Positions 36,450-49,270 of a stretch of 64,000 bases of DNA are shown piece by piece. The translations under genes were made by a program, and so were the position numbers. The DNA comes from Hofstenia miamia (lineage: Eukaryota > Xenacoelomorpha > Acoela). Below the pieces are notes generated by a model. That model saw only the letters and a program-made list of their open reading frames with translations. It was not told where the DNA came from and searched no databases. The stretch covers positions 145,987 through 209,986 of the forward strand of contig SCFE01000121.1 of NCBI GenBank assembly GCA_004352715.1. Reading direction: 5' to 3'. Position 1 is the first letter of the stretch. Each line of letters begins with the position of its first letter.

Positions 36450-37030
36450 CTTCGTAATTGATTTATCTTTATACTATATTTTTTCTATTTTTTAGTTTTT
36501 ATACTCTTTCTATTCAATATATTGTTAATAAATTCCCATTTATTTTTTTGGGACGTTCTATTCTTATATTTGGATTTGTGCAAAATATACAGTATACCAA
36601 CATAAATCAACAAATTTTGAATAAATTCAATGTGCAAATAAAATGGGCTATAAGAATAGCAGTTAATTATTTATTTAATAGAAATTCAGAAATCAAGCAA
36701 TTAACAAAAACTTTTCTAAATGCATTATTTATAAAAACATATTAACTAATTTCTTTAAAATATTAAATAATATTGTTCCATACCACAAATCCGACTTTCT
36801 ATCTTCTAAAATATTGCTTAGACATAATCATAGAAGCCTAAAAATTAAGCCTCTTGTACATAACAAGGAAATAATGAAAAATTCATTTCTCAACACATCA
36901 ATAAATGTATTGAATAATTTACCTAAATCTATAAAACAAATAAATAAATTAAGAGTATTCAAAAACGAAATTAAAAAAAAAGCAACTCTAAATATAGATA
37001 TTTCATTTCATTTCATATTGTTCCATTGAC
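36450..37030 (+). mobile_element. LINE RT C-terminal fragment
   Basis: Plus strand. One frame (about 36610-36720) reads FNVQIKWAIRIAVNYL, like the 'LQ.KAIRIA' step before the LINE C-terminus. Another (36814-37029) reads LKIKPLVHNKEIM and NVLNNLPKSIKQINKLRVFK, the usual 'WN.LP..I......FK' ending. No catalytic part remains, and frames change between the two. Confidence 0.6.
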
Positions 37031-39949
37031 AATAAATGGCTGCTATCATCAAGTATTCTCTCTGAAGTGTTATTTACGTGATATGAAATGGCTCTATTGA
37101 ACAACAACTTCACAATAAAAATATAAAATTCATAGTTTAGGCAAGGTACATGAAGAATATTTTATGCGCAGTAACAAATAAATATATAGTTGAAGTATCT
37201 ACTCAAATTCTTATTAACAGCAGAATAGTAATTTCATTGACTTTATTATCTATATAATAATACTCTTAAATGAATTTTAATTTACCTAGATTTTGGCTTA
37301 GCTGAGTAACTGATATTTTGCTTGCGCTTTAATTGAAATCGCCATTCATTTAATAATATTGAAAACTAAGCAATGACTCAAATGCAATTACCATGGTAAC
37401 CAAGAATGACTTTACAATATTCAAACATAATCCTAAATTTAATCACAAATATGACTTATGAATCTCTAATGTGACAAACTTAATGAATGCATTGAATTCA
37501 AAGTTTAAAATGGCCTTAACAATATTTCCTCAAATTAGATATCTATATTCATTTTAACTAGAATTAGCTGAATTTTATCTAATAATGTAAAACCTTTTCA
37601 AAAACCTTATTAATTCAAACATTAATGTAATACCTTTAGAATTAGAAATGCTTATAAATCATTAAATTTAATTATTTTACAAATAATTAGATAATTTACA
37701 AAAATATATTATAACAAATATGTTATAAGTTAAGTGCATTAGAACTTGTGACATATTGATGCTGACAAAGTGGTGGATTCATAGGGGCCTCATTATTTAT
37801 TTTTTTCAATTTTTACAATAAAAAAATGCAAGCTAACAGCACACATGGCACATGTAGTAAGATAAGATAAGATAAGAGATTCTATATACGCTTCATCGAC
37901 AAATTTTCAATAACAATTATGCAGCGAGTATATGTGGTTCAACAATTATTTCCTTTTTATGACCGTGAAAGCAATTTCCCCTTTAAAATTTTTTGCTGAA
38001 TCCATTCCTACATCACATTTATTATCATCTTAAAGAATACAATTTATTGAATCAATTACGAATGCATTTTTCAATATAACAGAAAATATATACAAATGAA
38101 AGTGTTTACATTGTCGCTCTATGTTAGATCTTGTAAAGCATGATACATTTATATAGATTCGAAACGTGATCTAATAGGATAGTCCAAAATTGGATAAATT
38201 AAAACATTAATGATATGCAAATACAATTATTCATCACGCTGGAAACTGTTCATGGGCTTTTTAATATTGCGTTCAGAAGGTAGCAAGCACTTATGTTGGG
38301 ATAACCTTTTTCGACCACTTCTAATTCGAATACTAGAAAATTCCAGGCTTTAGGCAAAACAATATATTTGAGACAAGATTAAGTTAACAGAATTATGACA
38401 TGATCAGTGTAACAATGTTTTAAACATGAAAAAGTATTCTCAAATTTTAAGGAAAATATTTCATGAATGCAAAGCCCTTTATTTGACAAGAGGCAAGCAT
38501 ATCTTTTCCAACATAAATTGTACACAGAGAATACAAATATGACTATCACCTATTTTTGATGACATTTTGCTATGTGTTGTGTATCTAGTAAAATTTCAAG
38601 AATTTTGTTATTTCCAATTACTGGATTTGCTTATATGTAAGAATACATGCACTAGAACTATTGCAAGCACAATTTAAGTACATTGAAACACTTTTTTAAC
38701 AACAACAACAACAACATATATTTAAGTTCTCATGTACATATACATGTATTAAGTTTACAAACTTATTAAGAACATATATAATGCAACTTTTTTCATATGA
38801 GCTGTTATGTCAGTAAATGTTTGTTTCTTGGTTAAGTTTATAAATTACATATAACTTAATAAATATGTTTACTTATTGTTCTTGAGTAGCACTTTAGAAA
38901 CGCTAGTGAAAATTTGAAAGCAGGTGTGAACATTCAACTCCCATTGCATTGTTTCATGGAAACCACTTGAAGAACAGCTGCTAGGGAGGGTGGAAGAATT
39001 TGGCTGCTTGTTGCAGCTGAGTGAAAATATGCTGCTTTTGATATGATCATTAACTATCTGTAAACAGCCAATCACGCCTCAAATTGCAGCACGTACTAAC
39101 AGTGAGATTTTCTTACCGATTTTCTCAATACTTGATTTAGTGATGAATGAGACGTTAACACAGCAGTTTTTTGCTTTGTGTGAGAAATTGAATATTCATG
39201 GCTGTTTATATGTTAAACAATAATTTAAATTTAATGTGTAATCAACTTAAGATAATATTTTGTATCTTAAATGTGACAAAATGATCATAATGTAGAAAGT
39301 ATTAGAATGGGACAAAACAGGAAATTAATCCTTTGCACATACTGGAGAACAGTAGATAAATTTGAAGTATGCTCGTGCATTATGCAGTAATTTATCGGAA
39401 AATAATGACAAACGTTTGTGAGATTTGTCTACCTTTGTCAATATTTGTATAAACTGGTGTTGATGCCTCCAATTTTAAGAAAATGCATGTAAATCATATT
39501 GTATGAGCGTACATGAAATAAATTATATAATAGTAATGTGTATATGATAAGATGCTATGTTATGTTTTTTCAAATAGACTTCTTAAATACAGATATTGAT
39601 TTTTTAAATTCAATCCATTTTGCCCACATATGGATCAAAATGGAAATTTAGGAAATTTCAAAAAATAATATAGTTAAAAATAAACTGAAGTTAAATGCAT
39701 CTGATATGAAAAATTTGGATGTTTTGTAGTTCTATAAAAATGTCCGTCAGTTTTAGAACATATCAAAAGTTCAATTTTTAAAGCCATCCTCTTAACTATC
39801 GTGGTTTACCCCACCTTCCCTACTACAAAACATCGAGCAGACATATGTATCAAATTTGTTATCTAGTTAAATGAAAATCAATTTAACCTTATATCACAAA
39901 TTGGATGAATAATGCTTTTATAAAATGAATAAAGATAAAACATTCTTTA
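37031..39949. other. No gene recognised
   Basis: AT-rich. A TAAGA array lies at 37858-37878, followed by AGATTCTATAT as at 31390. An AAC triplet run is at 38698-38717. A GC-richer patch at about 38900-39060 contains a 68-codon minus-strand frame with no family resemblance. Confidence 0.4.
37858..37878. repeat. TAAGA pentanucleotide array
   Basis: Four ATAAG-type units in the same orientation and with the same AGATTCTATAT neighbour as the array at 31369; probably the 3' tail of another minus-strand LINE copy whose body has been lost. Confidence 0.7.
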
Positions 39950-40778
39950 CTCAGAGAAATATTAACAATTACAAACTGGCAATAATTTATCTGAATTGCG
40001 TCATAAATACAAACATACATACAAATACATACAATAGGATAATGATATATACAATAGATCTAACATGCTGTGGATTTCAAGAACGAGATATTGTATAATC
40101 ATTATTGTAGAATTTGTATCCTAGTCATGCTTTATACAGATATACTTCTGGTTAGGGAAAAATTTAATGTGCTTCTAAAAGCTTATAGTTTCTAAATGCT
40201 CTATCTCTTCAGGTAGTGGTATTAATGAATGATTGCTTCAAAACTTTTTTTCTATATTTAGCGCAATGATTGGCTGTCTTGGGAAAAGGATAGACAGAAA
40301 AAGGGCTTAGTTTGAGAAGAATGTTTCTTTGAAACATTAAAAGCCCATTTAGTTGGATATCAAGTTTTCTGAACATCTTTTAGATCAGTAAATAATATAT
40401 TTGAATAACTTAGGTTCCTCATAAAAAATGAATGGAAAAGTTAAATTATGGCACAGACTGGTAATTGCATTACTCTCATTGACATACTTCTTATAACTAT
40501 TGCTAATTTTCGGACAATTGCATTAATGTGAGATTCAAAATTTAGCTTCGAGTCAAAATATGCTCCTAAATACTTAAATTTATTTAGAGTTGGAACCTTA
40601 ATATTAATATCTCACATGTCTCCGGAGATAGTCCACCACGTTTTCCCAAAACAATGTTACCAGCACATGAAGTGTCTTTTACAATTATGTTTACACCGAA
40701 ACATGTGTGATTTGTTCAAGTAATTAAGCCAAAAAAAGGTCAATCACCGAATTTATTAAGTGGAACAGTACAAATTAG
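39950..40778 (-). mobile_element. LINE RT C-terminal and 3' untranslated fragment
   Basis: On the minus strand, about 40590-40450 reads LGAYFDSKLNFESHINAIVR and continues as a decayed C-terminus. The segment 40130-39960 aligns by eye with 31600-31395 (shared blocks TTATCTGAAT(A/T)GCGTCATAAAT and the preceding AAT..TAACAATT). This points to one 3' untranslated family. It ends where a plus-strand LINE piece begins, giving a tail-to-tail or nested junction at about 40780. Confidence 0.65.
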
Positions 40779-41405
40779 ATGGGCATCAGTGTTCCTAAGA
40801 CTCAGTTATTAATTTCCCGTTCGAAACAGCCTGTCAAAATTGTTGTCGAAGACAGCGAGCTACCCGCCAGTGATGTTGGTAGACTTTCCCTAAATTGGTC
40901 TCGTCATGGGCTTTCTCAACTCCAGAAATCCCGAAATTCTTTCTTAATGTTAAAACACAACGTTCTTTTACGCACGAACATCCCTGTGAAAGTTAACCTA
41001 GTTCGGTCCTGTGTTCTTAGCATTTCCATGTGTGCCAGTTCCACTTGGTGGCCGAATACCCTACTTTACAGTTTTTATCGGCGATGCCTTTATTGGGTGT
41101 TTGGGAAAACTTACTTCTACAGTCTTCCCTCTAATTATGGATTATTTCCCATAATTGTCCATTGGCAAATCACTGATAATCTGATGATGAAAGATATTCT
41201 CGACAGCAATAGCTGCATCCCTCACGACACCTTCACAATAAGCCCCATTTCAGATAAACTCCGGTCTTCTAACTATATTCTCTATGAAATTCGGAAAACA
41301 ATGAAGAAGTCTGATAAGAACTTTTTTCAGCGGACTGCAGTTTTAGCTAATGTGTTTGTCCTCAACATAATATTCATGTCGAATCTGCTCCTAAACCCGC
41401 GTTAA
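40779..41405 (+). mobile_element. LINE RT thumb and C-terminal fragment, open over 208 codons
   Basis: A plus-strand open frame entered by VPKTQLLISRSKQPV and continuing with SLNWSRHGLSQL, NIPVKVNLVRSCVLSI, WWPNTLLYSFYRRCLYWVFG, PIIVHWQITDNLMMKDIL and FFQRTAVLANVF. The WW-P-N, RRCLYWVFG and C-terminal FFQR series matches the region after the catalytic palm in non-LTR RTs. The palm itself is absent, and the ATG is internal to the original ORF. The frame is clean, so this fragment is younger than its neighbours. Confidence 0.75.
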
Positions 41406-42758
41406 AGATTTATTTAAGGCTCTCACAAAGAAAAACGTATGTTTATACACTCATACGCAAGTAATTCCACATTGTTTTGTTGTTGTAAATGTAGATCATC
41501 ATGATTAACTAAAGTCTGGCCTTCGATTTGCATTGCAAGCGAGTACCTTACACATAGAATGCAAAAAATTAGTAAAATCACTGTCAGATATATTCCGTAT
41601 TTGACATTGTTTATACCATATTACATATAAGCGTGAAAAATTACCCGCATTTTCTAATTTGCCTCTGAGCATATATTCAAATTATTCTACCCTGGCATAT
41701 AAATTACGATCATATATGCAAAGGGAAGGCTTTAATACAAATGGCGAGTTTTTAAATATTATAATATTTATTATTCAATAAACCGCATCTCATCTAAATT
41801 TTGCAAATATATATTTTTGTATGTGTCCTTATTTCGGTTGTTTATATTTTGTTTGACGCTATTTAAAGTGGTAAACAGCATTTTATATTGTAAAAAGCAT
41901 AGCCAAATTTATATACTTCTTTTCCTTTCACCTGCAACTCTTAAAACATTTTATAAACTATCCACAAGTAAAAGCCCTCAACTCAAAAGCCCAAATTGCG
42001 CATAGAGCTTAAAATTACTAGGTTCAAGCAAAAGCTGTTATTTACCATTTTAGTAGGTATCCAACTGCTTTGGTTTTTCAGGAATGAGGTACATAATTTT
42101 GTACCAAATGAAAATGTGTATTGTAGTATTAAAATATGGTCTGATTTTTATAAAATAGTCATTTGAAATATCTATTGTTGATTCCCGCAATTTCTAAGAT
42201 ATTACTATTTTTTGGAACTATCCCACCCCCTAAATCATTCAATGTTTAAACATGTGTTGGCACTGAAGAGGTTAATGACAGAGCTAAAATAAATGTTGTT
42301 GTAAAATGTCTTGCGGCAATATGCCAAAAGCCTAAATCAATTTTGAATTTACCAATTTTAGTAAATTCAGAATGACGTCTTCCAAAGAAGTTTTAATGGT
42401 TCGAAGTTGCCATAGCCATCGCAAACAAATTCAAACAGAAATGGAAATAATCAAAAACGGTCATGGTGTAGACGCATCTAATGACTAATACAGGCTTTTC
42501 GAAAGGCCTTTTCAAAATTTGTATTGTAATAATTATATATTATATTTACATTATCAAAAACGAAAACAATGAATATAATTCAACACTCAATTAAATGATA
42601 AAGACATTATTTAATGCTTATTTTTATAATTCAAATAAGAAATATTCATGGTAATTCTACATGTTTTTTCATACAATGCATTGTATTGGTTCCATCTCCT
42701 AAATTTTGGTTGTTCTTGGCATTACTAAACACTACAATTTCTCAAACAATTAAAAAAA
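41406..42758. other. No gene recognised; 3' flank of the cyclo-ligase gene
   Basis: Shows short LINE-like scraps at about 41560-41760 but no assignable exon. On the minus strand the cyclo-ligase stop is at 42759, so its 3' untranslated region runs into this interval. Confidence 0.4.
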
Positions 42759-45700
42759 TCATTCAGAAATGACTTCGTCCAAAAACTCATCATGTTTCAT
42801 CATTGGGACTGATGGTAAAATTTGTTGAGAGAACGCAATTCCCATTAGGTAGGGACGTTTCACTTGCCGTTTAATAAAAGTATCGTAATGGCCTTTTCCT
42901 CTTCCCAGACGCCCACCATTCTCTGTGAAGCCTAATCCAGGCAAGATTATCAAGTCTAATCCACCTAAAAACAACAAACCTGTAATTCTTGAAAGATCTT
43001 TGATCAAAACGTAACATTTGTAAAATCACATAAATAATCGTTCATTTCAACACTCAAACCGAAGCCTTGCTTTTATCACACCCAGACTATTATTACTATT
43101 GTCACTTTTCCACAAAGCAAAAAGATTTTTAAGCAACTACTGATACTACTAGTAGTATAGTAATGGTTCCATGAGGTGCCACTTTTTTCTGATTGGTCGA
43201 GGGGTGGGGTCCATGAGGTGCTACTTTTTTCTGATTGACCGAGAGGGTTGGCCTTTGACCTGAGACTAAAAAAAATGTAAGGTAATGTGGGAAAGTAAAA
43301 CTAAAAAATGTAAGTTAATGTGGGAAAGTAAAAATAAAAAAATGTAAGGTAATGTGGGAAATTAGATCATATAAATAACACAAAAACTAGTAAAAGTACA
43401 TGACTTCCATGACGTCAGTAAAACACCCCCGGCAATATCCACGACGTCTCAGGTCAAAGGCCAACCCTCTCGACCAATCAGAAAAAAGTGGCACCTCATG
43501 GACCCCACCTCTCGACCTATCAGAAAAAAGTGGCACCCCATGGAACCATTACTATACTGCTACTACTTTCTATATTATAATTATGGAAATATTGCTACAG
43601 TAACTACATAAACTGTACTATTTCCGTTCAATCTATGGAAGATTGCTTTGATAGAAACCCTTTCCATGAGCCATTAACACGTTCAACATTTACCACGGTC
43701 ACAGCGCATTTTGCTTCTCCAGCAAAGCAAAATGCGTACACTAAAAACGGCAACTAAATTCATTCTCCATCATGCATGCAACACTTAACAAACTTAACGG
43801 CAAGCACTTATACAATTATTAAAATAGTAGGTTCTCTTTATACAGCAATTTCAGTGCTAATATTTCTCAGAATATTACAAATAATTCCTTCTAGAAACCA
43901 AGTTGCTTAAAATTCTATTAATTTTCTCATTGTAATTGCTAAGCTTTACTCAACAAGCATTTACTTTCTACACAATGCTAAGACTGAAGAAGCAGAAACG
44001 TTAGAAAATATTCGAAAAATGTAAGGTAATGTGGGAAAGTAAAACTAAAAAATGTAAGGTAATGTGGGAAATTAGATCACATAAATAACACAAAAACTAG
44101 TAAAAGTACATGCATGACGTCAGTAAAACACCACCGACAATATCCACAACGTCTCAGGTCAAAGGCCAACCCTCTCGACCAATCAGAAAAAAGTGGCACC
44201 TCATGGAACCATTATTGTACTACTATTAGGGTGTGCCTGGGTCCTTCAACTGGTTCAAATATACAGATTTTTAAATGTTTTCTCCCTAACTGGAGCATCC
44301 TCAATAAAGAAGAATATATTGGGATAGATACTTCTGAATATTCTAATATTTGCAATCTTGATGAAATCCTGGTTTTGTGTGAAATGTTCACAAAAGAAAA
44401 TCAACCTAGGAATGACTAACAAACATTTCTAGAATTGGTTATCATAATCTTTGGTGATGCTCCACTGTGTGGTGTAAATTTTATCAACCATGAGGATTGC
44501 ACCAAGCCAATTGGATGACAACTGCATTGTACTCAATAAAGATCTTGCTCTTTTACACACAATTTTAACTGACCACCCAAGAAGAGAAAGGTTTACAAAG
44601 ATTTGCTAAATTTGTAATTTTGTTTTATGTGTTTGCTTGGTTTACTTCATCCTGTCAATATCAGCCCCATGACCATTGTTTTTTTACAAGCCTTGTTGAA
44701 TTATACTGCTGACAAGGCTGTTGCAGATTAAGCAAGAAAAGCATTTGCAAAACACCTTTGGTACTTAGTAGAAGAATTTTTTTGATGAAAGTATTTCTAA
44801 TGAGCAGGAAATTCTAATGGTTAAAAGTCTCAGTAAGCCAATGGATAAAATTCCATATAAAAAGTTGTACAAGATTTTGTCACTGGAAACATTAATAATT
44901 TTTTTAATATTCTTAATGGCCAAAATCATGTCCTTCAGTCAATCCACTCCTCTGGAATGAGTGCAAAGATTACAAAATCTCAAAAAATAATGTCTATAAA
45001 ATGAATGTCACTAATGATTTTTGCTGAATGTAGAGTAGGTTTAATGCAGTACCACAATAATATTATAACAAAGATGAAGAGCAAAAACAATTTCATTTGC
45101 AAGTTGTGGCCCAAAATAGAAAAATGTTACCAAATTCCAATAAATCCACTCTTCAGAGTAGCATAATTTAAATATACAATAACTGTTATCAATGAAGTTT
45201 TTTGTCAAATAAGTTCTAAATGTTGATGAATTGTTTCAATATTTAATTAAACTTTGTAGTTTTGAATTCATAATTTATATTACAATGCAAATTCTATAGA
45301 TTTTTGTGGATTTCTACATCACTTTCTGCACAAGAGAATTTTTTACTCACCTCATTCTCTGTATGCCTAAATTGATATTTATATATATATANTGCCTAAA
45401 ATAGATTCGTTTTGGGCTCGTTGTATATCAACGACTGTGCTCCAAGCTCGGCTCGTTGACAAATCTTTTTAGAGGAGTACAAAACAATGTTATTAACCAA
45501 AAAATACAGCAGCCAAACTCAAATCTATAGGTTACTTTGAAAAAATACAAATTTTACGAACATCTATATTACTGCACTATTAAAATATCAGAAATATCAA
45601 AAATATCATGATATGTTAGATAAAAAACAGATTGATATATTTATATTTTTAAAAATGTATTATTATACCAATCCCTCGTTAAAATTGAAATTTTCTGTTT

Positions 45701-48700
45701 CCTTAGCTAATTATTCAAGGTTATGCAAATAGATGGGGTGTTATAAATTGACATATGTCAAATAATTCTTCAATTTTTGACTTTTTATAAAATTTAATTG
45801 ATTTCAGCCAAACCCAACTAAAAAGCGAATCAGTTGGCGTTTCGTGCACACTGATTTTGCAAACCGGTGGATTGCGCGAATGCTCCAGTTGACGCTGAGT
45901 GCAAAACCGGTGGATTGCGCGAATAGGTTGGTAAACAACGGAATGCTATCGCGAATACGTTGACAACTGAAAGCCAACTGTTCAGTTGTGCCGGTTTGCG
46001 ATCGCGAACGCACCCATTGTACTGTGGAAAACCCTGGGGAATACGCGACAGTAGGGAGGACGCGACCCACATGTCAAATGTGTAATGTCTACCATGGATT
46101 TGAAAGAAATATTATTAAAATGCCATCTATCACAACTGTTCGCACATAATGTAATTTTATCAACGAGTTCATATTCCCAGAGAAAATTAATCAAATCTGC
46201 TAAGGTAATTTGTTTGTTCAAAATTTCTTTAGATGTAAATATTGGGTTTTCAAGGAATGCAGAAGTGACTTGAAATAATAGAGGTACGCTGTAAAAATTG
46301 TTTTATTAAGAATTATAAAACTGAGTGACTACTGGTTAGGTCAATTGACTATTGTGAACAGTGTAGATTGAACAAAGTGACGCTCAATAAGGCCACCCAA
46401 TCAATAATCTGCGTAGGTAAAACGAGACCCCCAATATAGTCATTTGAGATTCATAATTAATAAATTTTTTTCCAAATTCAACGAAGATACTTCTTGTCAG
46501 TTGGATAATCCTATATAAGCTAGAAATTATCGCCCAATGTCAACAACTACCTCTCCTTTTAGTAAAATTATTGAAAAATTACTTTATTAATAAAACAATT
46601 CATATTTCTCAAAAAACAATACTCTATAAATACATATTTTGGAGTTCGGAAATCTCATTCTAACATTAAGCCTCTGATGCTCTACTACTGTTCGGTTTAT
46701 TAACAGTTCGGATTGGCTTCGGGTTGTAATATCTGATTTTCAAACGGCTTAAAAGGTTGACATTTTCTAAAATGACGCAATACGTCCTATTATTTAAATA
46801 AAAATACATCAATGCTGGGTTGAAATTTACAAAATACCCAAAACTTCGTGTTTTCTTGTTTATTGCGAAAGCAATGCACAGGGAGACAAAGGCCGGAGGG
46901 GCGTTCTTAAAAGTTGTTGTAAAAAACGTATTGGGTTAATTAGTGTTAATGTACGATTTTAAGCACAAAAAGGGGTGAATTTGCATTCGTTTGAATTGAT
47001 ATAGCTAGACAAACTATCCTGGGGCGAGTGTGAACCCACTTTCCATCACCCAACAAATTCTGATCTAAATATTCTCCGCGTTACATACCTACTGTTGCAC
47101 ATGCTTTTTTAAGGATCAATTTTTTTATAAAACTACATCATTCCAAAATAGGATGAAATGTAATCAAAATAATTAAATATGTTTGCAAAATAACCCTTAA
47201 TTTTTGTCTTGTAGAACTGTTAATAAAAACAATACTTTATACAAATGTAGTCACACGGAAGTAGAATTGCAACGTATATTTGATGAAATCAAATTCAATT
47301 AAATACAACTTATTGGTACTAATCAAATTAGAAGTGTTTCGCAATTCAAGGAGTTTTGCTTCATGGGTATCAGTATTCGAAAAAGGGCGTTGGTCAACCT
47401 GGCGAACTTTCATTTCTGGTATGAAATAATGAAATTAAACAAAAGAAGCGAAAGGAATTGCATTGAATTTGATTGCATTAACGAAAAAATGAGAATGTTT
47501 TCGTGTTCCAAGACGAGTTAAGTATCAACCAACACGTCAAAAGAAACGTAGTATCTAAAAGTATAACTTAAACAGCTGCGACTGTTTGGGATTTCTATAC
47601 AAGTTTGAAGTTGAATTTTTTCCTTATTTTTTATTGAAAAAAACTTAAACTATCTGATCACCACGACGAACGATTTTACCAAACTACTATGGTATTTATA
47701 CCGCTATAGCGTTGTAGATCATTGACGAGGAAGCTCCATACAACAATATCACGCATTGCCTACACACGATTTAGAAATTACAATACGAGAAGCATCTTTG
47801 CTTCACAACATTAAGGCAAGCTATTGTAAATTATAATAAAATAATTGACAATATACGTCCGTTATTTACTCATTTACACAACGCATATGTTAAATGGAAT
47901 AACTAAAGAATAAGATTTTGTAGTTACATGAATGTAATATTAAACATACATAAATAAATTCAGTTGTAATTGCAGAATACCTAATCAGTTATTTAGAACA
48001 TAAATCATTAATCTAACAATTAAGAATATGTGAGAGCTCCTTCAACATAACAAACAAACGAGCTAGATGAGTTCTCTGATTATAAGATGTTAGTAAATAT
48101 ACCGACAGGTGTTCACATTGCTAGAATTCGATTAAAACAAGATTCTTACAGATTACAGAAAGCACAATTCACATATAGCACTTCACAAAAATACCTGTTG
48201 AATCTGAACTTTGATTCATATTAATTGAAGTAGAGGATGACTGCTTGATCCCATCCTTATTCTTAGAAAGAGCAACATAGTCAGACCAGTTTGGTAAGCG
48301 AACCATTTGCATTAACTCCCCTAAGCAGATATGGTATTCAATTTCGACTTTAAAAGGAAACTGGATTCATGTTAATAATATTCCAAACAGGATTATCAAA
48401 AGTAATGCATTGTTTTAAACTATTCTTAAATTCGGAAGTCGTGGTAATTCCATTTCAATAAATGAAGTTAAGGCCCAGTAAATGTGCAGCTCAGGGTGGC
48501 CACACTTAAAATTTGCATAAAGATCACTACATTGCTACTGCGCTATGGGATAGGTTAACCTTGCTTGGATTTACCATATTTTTTAAGAAGAATAAGCCTC
48601 CTCGTTCTCATGAACAAGCCCCTTTTTAGCAAAAGCAATAAATATATTGTTACTGTATTTACAATGCTATTTGTATATTACATTTACTTTCTATACATTT

Positions 48701-48938
48701 CGATTTTGCGTAAATTTTTTTTATTGTTATCGAATATTCCAATTTATAGTACTACTTGTGCAATGTAAAAAGTAGACATAAAATTTAAAATGGAAAAATA
48801 AAATATAGAAACAATACTACACTTCTTGCTGAGATGTAAACAAAACTATTTCTAACATAATTTTTTAAATGGCGCATATATTATATTCGTTAGGCGGAAC
48901 ATCGCCCTGTGCTGAACAAAGAACCCATATGCACATCA

Positions 48939-48970
<32 letters not shown>

Positions 48971-49238
48971 NNNNNNNNNNNNNNNNNNNNNNNNNNNNNN
49001 NNNNNNNNNNNNNNNNNNNNNNNNNNNNNNNNNNNNNNNNNNNNNNNNNNNNNNNNNNNNNNNNNNNNNNNNNNNNNNNNNNNNNNNNNNNNNNNNNNNN
49101 NNNNNNNNNNNNNNNNNNNNNNNNNNNNNNNNNNNNNNNNNNNNNNNNNNNNNNNNNNNNNNNNNNNNNNNNNNNNNNNNNNNNNNNNNNNNNNNNNNNN
49201 NNNNNNNNNNNNNNNNNNNNNNNNNNNNNNNNNNNNNN

Positions 49239-49270
<32 letters not shown>

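Noticed and set aside
38869-39075. 68-codon minus-strand frame in a slightly GC-richer patch
   Set aside because: No recognisable domain, splice context or conservation signal.
43400-43603. Short frames reading KANPLDQSEKSGT, repeated at 44114
   Set aside because: They are translations of the foldback repeat arm units, not protein conservation.
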